Assembly: GCA_964457365.1 (NCBI GenBank)
Contig: CAYWFP010000168.1
Location: 1-5,082 of the forward strand
DNA length: 5,082 nucleotides
Direction: 5' to 3'
Source of the DNA: CAYWFP01 sp964457365
GTDB taxonomy: Bacteria; Planctomycetota; SZUA-567
Shown: piece by piece, positions 1-4,905 of the stretch
How the letters are laid out: every line of letters begins with the position of its first letter
Position numbering within the stretch: position 1 is the stretch's first letter
The notes under the pieces: generated by a model
Databases searched by the model: none
What the model was told of the DNA's origin: nothing
The model's input: only the letters and a program-made list of their open reading frames with translations
Program-made: the position numbers and the translations under genes

Positions 1-55
1 GCCCCCGCAGCGATCCAACAACCAGACACTCCGCATAATCCCCGAGTCCACATAA

Positions 56-73
56 ATATGATATATATGACAT
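56..73 (+). repeat. Tandem 9-bp direct repeat (ATATGA-centred), candidate operator
   Basis: Bases 56-64 (ATATGATAT) and 65-73 (ATATGACAT) are head-to-tail copies differing at one position. They cover the -10-like TATGAT and end about 30 nt before the first start codon. AT-rich direct repeats with near-helical-turn spacing are the kind of site bound by BldC, a small MerR-like HTH protein, and the first gene encodes an HTH of the related excisionase/MerR-like type. Autoregulation is inference only; a low-complexity AT patch is the alternative. Confidence 0.3.
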
Positions 74-90
74 CAGGATAGGTGGTTTGC

Positions 91-96
91 GGAAGG
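91..96 (+). promoter_or_regulatory. Ribosome binding site deciding the first gene's start
   Basis: GGAAGG at 91-96 lies 7 nt before the ATG at 104 but only 1 nt before the ATG at 98. Spacing therefore favours 104. The weaker AGGTGG-like stretch at 80-85 could serve the ATG at 98 with a long spacer. The two choices differ by only two residues. Confidence 0.5.
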
Positions 97-103
97 CATG
101 GCG

Positions 104-703
104 ATGCGCAACGAGAAGACATTGACGACCGGGCAGATCGCCGATCACTGCGACGTGCATTACCGCACCGTGATCCGGTGGATCGACCGCGGCCGGCTGC
201 GGGCATACCAATTGCCAGACCGGGGTGACCGGAGGGTCCGGGTCAATGATTTTCTGGCCTTCTTGAAGGACAATAACATGCCGATCCCAAAGGAGTTGCA
301 GCCCGGCAAGCCACGAGTGCTGATTGTCGAGGACGACAAGAATGTCGCCAAATCGATCGAGCGGATGCTGCGCCGTGCCGGATTCGATACAGAGGTTGCA
401 TTGGACGGCTTCACCGCCGGCACGCTGGTCGAGCGCTTCGAGCCGCAGGTGATGACGCTGGATCTGCAGATGCCCGGCTTAAGCGGCTTCGACGTATTGA
501 AGGAACTGCGCGCGGCCCAGAGCCCGCCGATCAAGGTGCTGATCGTCTCGGCAATGCCGGATTTCAAGTTGAACGCCGCGCTCGAGGCCGGCGCCGACGC
601 GGTCCTGACCAAGCCGTTCCGGAACGAGGAGCTGGTGCGCGCGGTGCGCGAGTTGGCGGGCGTGGACGAAGTGGCCGATGCCGGAGAAGGAGGCGACGCA
701 TGA
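104..703 (+). CDS. Response regulator with N-terminal excisionase/MerR-like HTH and C-terminal receiver
   Basis: This predicted cytoplasmic transcription regulator has 199 residues from the ATG at 104 (201 from the ATG at 98). Residues about 6-60 form an excisionase/BldC-type winged HTH: a TTGQIADHC helix, a VHYRTVIRWIDRGRL recognition segment, then a short wing rich in R and D. A linker of about 10 residues leads to a receiver domain (about 71-187) with the acidic pair D77/D78, phosphoacceptor D120 in LDLQMPG, S149 in the switch position and K170 in TKPF, so phosphorylation is expected. The order is reversed compared with OmpR or NarL regulators, where the receiver comes first. The gene overlaps the downstream kinase gene by 4 nt (ATGA), making that kinase the likely phosphodonor. 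GC content is lower in the HTH/linker part (27 of 60 bases at 241-300) than in the rest of the operon. The target promoters are unknown; self-regulation is possible. Confidence 0.9.
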   Translation: MRNEKTLTTGQIADHCDVHYRTVIRWIDRGRLRAYQLPDRGDRRVRVNDFLAFLKDNNMPIPKELQPGKPRVLIVEDDKNVAKSIERMLRRAGFDTEVALDGFTAGTLVERFEPQVMTLDLQMPGLSGFDVLKELRAAQSPPIKVLIVSAMPDFKLNAALEAGADAVLTKPFRNEELVRAVRELAGVDEVADAGEGGDA

Positions 704-1992
704 GTGGGCAGGAAGACCGGCAGACCGTCCTCGTCGTCGAGGACAGCAACCTGATCGCCAAGCGCGTCGCGCAGCGTCTGCAATCCGAGGGCTATGCCGT
801 CGAGACGGCCGGCTCGGGCGACGCGGCGCTGCAGGCGGTGGCCAACGAGCGGCCGCGGCTGATGCTGCTCGATTACGAGTTGCCGGACATGAACGGGCTG
901 GAGCTGGTGCGCGCGCTCGAGCGCAACGACATGGAGGTGCCGTTCGTGGTCACTACCGGCAACGGCAACGAGGCGGTCGCTGTGGAGTTCATGAAGCAGG
1001 GCGCGCTCGACTACGTCATCAAGGGCGGGGCGTTCCTGGACATGGTGCCGCCTGTGGTCAAGCGCGCGCTGCAGCAGGTCGCCGCCGACGAGAGCCTCAA
1101 GCGCGCCGAGGAACGGCTGCGGGAGCAGAACCGCAAGCTCGCCCAGGCGGTCAAGCAACTGCAGGCCGCGCGCGAGCAGCTCGTGCAGTCGGAGAAACTG
1201 GCCTCCATCGGCCAGCTCGCCGCCGGCATCGCCCACGAGATCAACAATCCCATCGGCTACATCCGCAGCAACCTCGGTACGCTGGACGATTACGCCGCCG
1301 TCCTGGTCCGCGTCATCAAGCTCTACGAGACCATCGCCGCGGGTGCGGAGAACGCCGCCGAGGCGAAGGCGGAGCTGGCCAGGCTGCGCGAAGCGGAGGA
1401 CCTGTCCTTCGTTCTCGACGACATGGGCTCGCTGATCCGCGAGTCGCTGGAAGGGACCGAGCGCGTCCAGGAGATCGTCCAGAACCTCAAGAGCTTCGCC
1501 CACGTCGACGAGACGCAGGAGAAGGAGGCCGACATCAACGAGTGCCTCGAGGCCACGCTCAAGATCGTCTGGAACGAGCTGAAGTACAAGGCCGCCGTCG
1601 AGAAGGACCTGCAGCCGTTGCCGCCGGTTGTCTGCCGCCCGGGGCAGTTGAACCAGGTCTTCATGAACATCCTCGTCAACGCCGCGCAGGCCATCGCGGA
1701 ACGGGGCGAGATCCACCTCGCCAGCCGCGCCGAGGACGGCGAGATCCTCGTCTCCGTCGCCGACACCGGCAAGGGCATCCCGGCAGAGGAACTGCCGAAG
1801 GTCTTCGATCCGTTCTTCACCACCAAGGAGGAAGGGCAGGGCACGGGCCTGGGCCTTTCCATCTCGCACGGCATCGTCGCGCAGCACGGCGGCCGCATCG
1901 ATGTCGCCAGCACGCCCGGTGAGGGCACGACCTTCACCGTCCGCCTGCCGGTGCGGCAGACCGTCGCCGCGGGGGAGGAGGCGCCATTGTGA
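700..1992 (+). CDS. Soluble hybrid histidine kinase, REC-coiled coil-HisKA-HATPase
   Basis: This 430-residue protein should autophosphorylate on His and transfer the phosphate to receivers encoded beside it. Residues about 9-122 are a receiver domain: E14/D15 acidic pocket, phosphoacceptor D58 in LDYELPDMNG, T85, and K108 followed by Gly rather than Pro. A charged coiled coil (about 125-165) leads to the HisKA H-box with H179 in AHEINNP; E180 and N183 form the ExxN motif linked to both kinase and phosphatase activity. A long helical insert (about 190-280) precedes the HATPase domain with N327 (N-box), DTGKG at 355-359, FDPFFTTKE and GTGLG at 381-385. No transmembrane segment or periplasmic sensor is visible, so input probably comes through the N-terminal receiver or partner proteins. 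The start ATG overlaps the upstream stop and has an AAGGAGG site at 687-693. All catalytic boxes look intact. Confidence 0.93.
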   Translation: MSGQEDRQTVLVVEDSNLIAKRVAQRLQSEGYAVETAGSGDAALQAVANERPRLMLLDYELPDMNGLELVRALERNDMEVPFVVTTGNGNEAVAVEFMKQGALDYVIKGGAFLDMVPPVVKRALQQVAADESLKRAEERLREQNRKLAQAVKQLQAAREQLVQSEKLASIGQLAAGIAHEINNPIGYIRSNLGTLDDYAAVLVRVIKLYETIAAGAENAAEAKAELARLREAEDLSFVLDDMGSLIRESLEGTERVQEIVQNLKSFAHVDETQEKEADINECLEATLKIVWNELKYKAAVEKDLQPLPPVVCRPGQLNQVFMNILVNAAQAIAERGEIHLASRAEDGEILVSVADTGKGIPAEELPKVFDPFFTTKEEGQGTGLGLSISHGIVAQHGGRIDVASTPGEGTTFTVRLPVRQTVAAGEEAPL

Positions 1993-2804
1993 ACGCCGGA
2001 ACCGACGGCGCCGTTCTCTTCGTCGACGACGAGGCCCACGTCCTGGCCGCGCTGAAACGGCTGCTGCGCAAGGAGGCGTTCCGGACGTTTTTCGCCGCTT
2101 CGGCCGAGGAGGCGCTGGATCTGTTGCGGCGGGAGGAGATCCGCCTGGTCGTCGCCGACGAGCGCATGCCCGGCGTCTCCGGGATCGAGCTGTTGCAGGA
2201 GGTGAAGCGGCTCTACCCGCGGACGGTGCGGGTGATCCTCTCGGGCTACGCCGACGTGGCCGCCGTCGTCGACGCGATCAACAAGGGCGAGGTCTACCGT
2301 TTCTTCTCCAAGCCGTGGAATGACGACGAGCTGAAGTCCTCGTTGCGGCAGTGCCTCGAGCACTGGCGCATCCTCAGCCAGAACCGCGACCTGCTGGAAA
2401 CGACCGACGCGCAGAATCGGCAGCTTCAGCAGATGAACGAACAGCTCGAAGCGATGGTGGCGCAGCGAACCGCCTCGCTGGAGCTGGCGCAGGAGATGGT
2501 GCAGACGCTGGCGTTGCCCGTCGTCGGTATCGGCCTCGACGAGCGCATGGTGCTCGTGAACGAGAAGGTGCGCGAGATGCTCTCCTGCCTGGCCGAGCGC
2601 GGTCCGGGGCTGGCGATCGGGGAATTCTTCCCGCCGGCGCTGGTCGCGGACGTGCGGCGCGCGCTCGCCGGCGAGACCGTCCCGCCGGTGGTGCACGCGC
2701 TCTGCGACGGCAAGCCCTATCGCGTGCTGTTGGCGCCGCTGGAGCAGGGCGGTCGGCGGCGCGGCTGCACCGCCGCTTTCGTGCCTCTGGAGGAGGGCGC
2801 GTGA
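1989..2804 (+). CDS. Response regulator: REC, coiled coil, C-terminal PAS-like domain
   Basis: This 271-residue protein starts at GTG 1989, which overlaps the kinase stop by 4 nt and follows GGAGGAGG-like sequence at about 1973-1981. Residues about 8-125 form a receiver with D13/D14, phosphoacceptor D57 in ADERMPG, S85 and K108 in KPWND; this RMPG plus KPW signature is common in receivers attached to HD-GYP domains. Residues about 125-168 are a Gln/Glu-rich predicted coiled coil. The C-terminal 100 residues begin LPVVGIGLDERMVLVNEKVREML and resemble a PAS fold, a small-molecule or protein-binding sensor. No DNA-binding or catalytic output domain follows, so it may act by protein contact or feed a ligand signal back to the kinase. 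Receiver and kinase pairing is inferred from the operon. The PAS assignment rests on pattern alone and is moderately sure; the receiver is certain. Confidence 0.88.
   Translation: MNAGTDGAVLFVDDEAHVLAALKRLLRKEAFRTFFAASAEEALDLLRREEIRLVVADERMPGVSGIELLQEVKRLYPRTVRVILSGYADVAAVVDAINKGEVYRFFSKPWNDDELKSSLRQCLEHWRILSQNRDLLETTDAQNRQLQQMNEQLEAMVAQRTASLELAQEMVQTLALPVVGIGLDERMVLVNEKVREMLSCLAERGPGLAIGEFFPPALVADVRRALAGETVPPVVHALCDGKPYRVLLAPLEQGGRRRGCTAAFVPLEEGA
2789..2797 (+). promoter_or_regulatory. Ribosome binding site fixing the GTG start of the REC/HD-GYP-like/REC gene
   Basis: GGAGGAGGG at 2789-2797 stands a few bases before GTG 2801; the GGAGG at 2789-2793 has 7-nt spacing. The same frame stays open upstream to 2351, but that stretch overlaps the preceding real gene and encodes an Arg/Ala-rich shadow sequence. 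The receiver domain begins immediately after GTG 2801. Confidence 0.7.
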
Positions 2805-4507
2805 AGCCGACGGTGCTGCTGGTCGACGACGAGCCCAACGTCCTGCGCGCGCTCGAACGGGTGCTGCGCAAGGATGGCTACCGCATCCTCACCGCCGAGA
2901 GCGGTCTCGAGGCGGTGAGGCGCATGCAGGCCGAGACGGAGCTGGCCTTCGTTCTCTGCGATCAACGCATGCCCGGCATGAGCGGCGCGGAGGTGTTGCG
3001 CGAGGCGCAGAAGTTCCATCCGCTGGCCGTGCGCGTGACCTTGACCGGGCAGGCCGGTATCGGGGAGTTGCTGGAGACGGTGAACGAGGGGCGGGTGGCG
3101 CGGATCCTGCTGAAGCCCTGGGACGACGAGGCGCTGCGCGAACTGGTCCGCGAGGGCGTGGAAGAGTACCGCGCCCGGCGCGAGAACGAGCGCCTGCAGC
3201 GCGAGCTGGCGGCGATGAACGCCATGCTCGAGGATTTCTCCGGCCGGCTGGAAGCAACGGTGCAGGAGCGGACCGCCGCACTCGTCCAGGCCAAGGAGCG
3301 GTTGGAAACCTCACTCAAGGACGTGGTGCTGTTGCTGGGGGATCTGCTGCAGATGCACGCGCCCGGGCTGCGCGGGCGGGCCGGGCGCGTGGCCGGCTGG
3401 GCGCGGCGCACCGCCGAGGCGCTGGGCATGGACGGCGAGAATGTCTTCGCCGTCGAGGTGGCCGCGCACCTGCACCAGCTCGGCTTGATGAGCGTGCCCG
3501 AGGCGTTGCTGGCGAAGGATCCGCAGGCGCTGACGAAGCGCGAGCAGCAGCGTCTGGAGCGCCATCCGCTGATCGGCGCGCTGCTGCTGGGGCGGATCGC
3601 CGGCTTCGACGAGGCGGTGGCGATGCTGAAGCATCAGTGCGAGCGCTACGCCGGCGGCGGTTTCCCCGACGGGCTCGAACGCGACCGGATCCCGCTGGGC
3701 GCGCGCGTGCTGCAGGTCGCGCAAACCTTCGAAGACGCGCTCCACCCGCCCGGGCAGGCGCTGGCGGCGCCGCTGACGCTGGCCGAGGCGACGGTGCGCA
3801 AGGCGAGCGGCGCGGCGCTCGACCCGGCCGCGGTCGATGCGTTCCTGGGCGCGGTGCTGCCGCGGTGCGACGACGCCGGCTCTTGGGAGATCGAGACCGC
3901 CATCGAGAACCTGCGCCCCGGGATGATCCTGGCGCGCGACGTGGTCAATATCGCCGGCGTGGCGCTGCTGCGGAAAGGCACGCGCCTCGACGAGCACGCG
4001 GTGGAGAATCTGCGCCGCAACGAGGAGTTCGACGCCGCGGTCAGCCGCGTCTATGTCCGCCGCCGCAGTATCCCCGGCGTGGAGCCGGCCGTGGCCGCGA
4101 CCGTCGAGACGGCCGAGGACGAGGCGGACGAAGCGGAGGAGAAACCGCTTGTCTTCGTCCTGGACGACCAGTTGCACGTCGTCAGCGCGCTCAAGCGAGA
4201 GCTGCGCCGGGCGGGCTATCGCGTGCGCGGTTTCCGCGAGCCGCTGGAATGCCTGGTGGAGATTCTCCGCGTCGAGGACGCCTTCGCGGTGATCTGCGAC
4301 TACCGCATGCCCGGGATGAAAGGCGACGAATTCGTCCACCGCCTGCAGGCCGAACGGCCGGAGCTGCCGTGCGTCGTCCTCACCGCCCACGCCACCCGCG
4401 GTACCGTCGAGCAGTTCGTCCGCGCCGGGCGCATCCGCCGCATCCTCACCAAGCCGTGGGACAAGGAGACGCTGCTGCAGACGCTGCGGGAGATCCGCGA
4501 AGCGTAA
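2801..4507 (+). CDS. Dual-receiver protein with degenerate HD-GYP domain (REC-coiled coil-HD-GYP-like-REC)
   Basis: This 568-residue protein starts at GTG 2801 (GTGA overlap with the previous stop). Receiver 1 (about 2-122) has D9/D10, D54 in CDQRMPG, T82 and K105 in KPWDD. A coiled coil (about 123-172) leads to an HD-GYP-like domain (about 173-330). HD-GYP enzymes hydrolyse cyclic-di-GMP with a metal centre built from Glu, His and Asp. Here the HD pair is H225-Q226, the usual Lys is L229, the HHxE-type motif reads H278-Q-C-E281, GYP is GFP (287-289), the late Asp is Q308, and the early Glu and His positions appear as Q184 and R193. H225, H255 and H278 remain. Catalysis is therefore unlikely; binding or scaffolding is more plausible. 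A segment at about 366-425 with LRPGMILARDV and LLRKGTRL is typical of the region flanking such domains. After an acidic Ala/Glu linker (about 430-447), receiver 2 (about 448-568) has D455/D456, D500 in CDYRMPG, T528 and K551 in TKPWD. Both receivers look phosphorylatable. Confidence 0.9.
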   Translation: MKPTVLLVDDEPNVLRALERVLRKDGYRILTAESGLEAVRRMQAETELAFVLCDQRMPGMSGAEVLREAQKFHPLAVRVTLTGQAGIGELLETVNEGRVARILLKPWDDEALRELVREGVEEYRARRENERLQRELAAMNAMLEDFSGRLEATVQERTAALVQAKERLETSLKDVVLLLGDLLQMHAPGLRGRAGRVAGWARRTAEALGMDGENVFAVEVAAHLHQLGLMSVPEALLAKDPQALTKREQQRLERHPLIGALLLGRIAGFDEAVAMLKHQCERYAGGGFPDGLERDRIPLGARVLQVAQTFEDALHPPGQALAAPLTLAEATVRKASGAALDPAAVDAFLGAVLPRCDDAGSWEIETAIENLRPGMILARDVVNIAGVALLRKGTRLDEHAVENLRRNEEFDAAVSRVYVRRRSIPGVEPAVAATVETAEDEADEAEEKPLVFVLDDQLHVVSALKRELRRAGYRVRGFREPLECLVEILRVEDAFAVICDYRMPGMKGDEFVHRLQAERPELPCVVLTAHATRGTVEQFVRAGRIRRILTKPWDKETLLQTLREIREA

Positions 4508-4513
4508 TCCCGC

Positions 4514-4542
4514 TTGTCTTCCCTGCGTTCCCCGCGTAGGAT
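4514..4542 (+). promoter_or_regulatory. Candidate sigma70-type promoter for the DUF6868-type gene
   Basis: TTGTCT (4514-4519) and TAGGAT (4537-4542) are separated by 17 nt; each matches the consensus hexamer at 4 of 6 positions. Initiation would fall near 4549-4550, leaving a leader of about 20 nt before the ATG at 4570. This would let the small membrane protein be expressed independently of the upstream operon. Two moderate hexamers at ideal spacing can occur by chance. Confidence 0.45.
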
Positions 4543-4568
4543 ACGCGAAACGTTCAGGGAGGGAAGAC
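4516..4568 (+). repeat. Inverted repeat pairing the intergenic region with the Shine-Dalgarno
   Basis: GTCTTCCCT (4516-4524) is the exact reverse complement of AGGGAAGAC (4560-4568), with 35 nt between. An alternative register pairs TCCCTG (4520-4525) with CAGGGA (4555-4560). The right arm contains the purine-rich ribosome binding site of the gene starting at 4570. In a read-through transcript from the upstream operon the site could be masked. A transcript from the local candidate promoter would lack the left arm and stay open. No T-run follows, so it does not look like an intrinsic terminator. Confidence 0.45.
4533..4547. repeat. Perfect palindrome over the candidate -10 box
   Basis: CGCGTA (4533-4538) and TACGCG (4542-4547) form a perfect 6-bp inverted repeat with a 3-nt GGA centre, directly covering the candidate -10 hexamer TAGGAT. 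It is placed as a repressor operator would be. As RNA it would form a short hairpin nested inside the larger 4516-4568 repeat. The binding protein is unknown. Confidence 0.4.
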
Positions 4569-4569
4569 G

Positions 4570-4812
4570 ATGGACTTCGACGAGATCCGCGAGTTGCTGC
4601 TGTGGTGCACTGTTATCAACTTCGGCCTGCTGCTCTTGTGGTTCGGTATCATCGCCGGTGCCGGCGACTGGATCCACCGCCTGCACGGCAAGTGGTTCCC
4701 CGTCTCGCGCGAGACTTTCTACGCCATCCACTACGGCGGGGCATTGGGCTACAAGTTGGCCGTCTTCTTCTTCAACGTCGTGCCGCTGCTGGTCATGCTC
4801 GCGGTTGGATAG
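4570..4812 (+). CDS. Small two-helix membrane protein, DUF6868-type
   Basis: This 80-residue protein is predicted to lie in the inner membrane. A short acidic N-terminus (MDFDEIRE) precedes hydrophobic segment 1 (about 9-31, LLLWCTVINFGLLLLWFGII). A conserved-looking amphipathic connector follows (DWIHRLHGKWFPVSRETFYAIHYGG, 33-57, described in pieces: DWIHRLHGKWF, then SRETFYAIHY), then segment 2 (about 58-79, with KLAVFFFNVVPLLV). The WCTVIN start, the HGKWF/SRETF connector and the helix containing FNVVP match what I recall of the DUF6868 family, whose function is unknown. An AGGGAGGGAAG ribosome binding site (4556-4566) sits just before the ATG. The gene probably has its own promoter and need not belong to the signalling operon. 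No catalytic residues are evident. Confidence 0.85.
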   Translation: MDFDEIRELLLWCTVINFGLLLLWFGIIAGAGDWIHRLHGKWFPVSRETFYAIHYGGALGYKLAVFFFNVVPLLVMLAVG

Positions 4813-4826
4813 CGCTGAAAGAGAAT

Positions 4827-4857
4827 CGGCAACTGATTGCATGTCAAGGGGTTGCCG
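4827..4857 (+). repeat. 7-bp stem-loop downstream of the DUF6868-type gene
   Basis: CGGCAAC (4827-4833) pairs perfectly with GTTGCCG (4851-4857) around a 17-nt loop. It begins 15 nt after the stop codon, so it could stabilise the 3' end of the short mRNA or contribute to termination. The absence of a following T-run argues against an intrinsic terminator. Confidence 0.35.
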
Positions 4858-4885
4858 TGTCGCTGCTCCGGAAGGAGTTGACACG
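4856..4885 (+). repeat. Compound hairpin with GGAA tetraloop overlapping a -35 box
   Basis: CGTGTC (4856-4861) pairs with GACACG (4880-4885). Inside it, CTCC (4866-4869) pairs with GGAG (4874-4877), closing a GGAA loop of the GNRA class, with an internal loop between the two stems. The right arm contains the TTGACA -35 hexamer of the FHA gene promoter, so at DNA level this could be an operator. As RNA it could form the 3' end of the preceding transcript. It competes slightly with the 4827-4857 stem, sharing two bases. Confidence 0.35.
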
Positions 4886-4905
4886 CGCTGCCGGGTTCCT
4901 ATGAT
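4878..4905 (+). promoter_or_regulatory. Near-consensus sigma70-type promoter for the FHA gene
   Basis: TTGACA (4878-4883) is a perfect -35 hexamer and TATGAT (4900-4905) matches the -10 consensus at 5 of 6 positions, with a 16-nt spacer. Transcription should begin near 4911-4913, giving a leader of about 25 nt before ATG 4938. This is the strongest promoter-like signal in the window and implies a separate transcription unit. Confidence 0.7.

Larger units (their letters stand above)
1..103 (+). promoter_or_regulatory. Operon leader with AT-rich putative promoter region
   Basis: This leader precedes the four-gene signalling operon, and no coding tail can be supported in it. Bases 50-70 are strikingly AT-rich against the surrounding GC-rich DNA and contain TATGAT (57-62), one mismatch from the sigma70 -10 consensus. 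No recognisable -35 hexamer lies 16-18 nt upstream (34-39 reads CATAAT), so initiation would need an activator, another sigma factor or an extended -10. The TATGAT lies within a 9-bp direct repeat (56-73) that could be an operator. That a promoter exists here is inferred mainly from composition and from the position in front of the operon. Confidence 0.35.

Noticed and set aside
1..55. 3' end of an upstream gene on the + strand ending at TAA 53-55
   Set aside because: Only 17 codons are visible before the stop, with no recognisable protein signature, so the call cannot be supported.
160..1887. Long open frame on the minus strand (575 codons)
   Set aside because: It is antisense to two well-supported genes. 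Its translation is low-complexity Leu/Arg/Asp/Val-rich sequence typical of the opposite strand of GC-rich coding DNA, and no domain is recognisable.
2351..2800. Upstream extension of the REC/HD-GYP-like/REC gene to an ATG at 2351
   Set aside because: The extra 150 residues are Arg/Ala/Gly-rich and out of frame with the real PAS-like gene they overlap. GTG 2801 has a good ribosome binding site and starts right at the receiver.
3314..3790. Annotation of the central domain as an active cyclic-di-GMP phosphodiesterase
   Set aside because: HD reads HQ, and other metal ligands and the Lys are replaced, so an active enzyme is not supported by the sequence.
3311..4390. Long open frame on the minus strand (359 codons)
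   Set aside because: It is antisense to the REC/HD-GYP-like/REC gene, rich in His/Gln/Arg/Ala with no motif, and explained by GC-rich codon bias.
4842..4847. Minus-strand TTGACA (TGTCAA on +) as a divergent promoter
   Set aside because: No acceptable -10 hexamer lies 16-18 nt further along the minus strand, and no minus-strand gene is supported there.
4827..4857. Stem-loop as an intrinsic terminator
   Set aside because: The 17-nt loop is long and no T-run follows the stem. It is kept only as a stem-loop of uncertain role.
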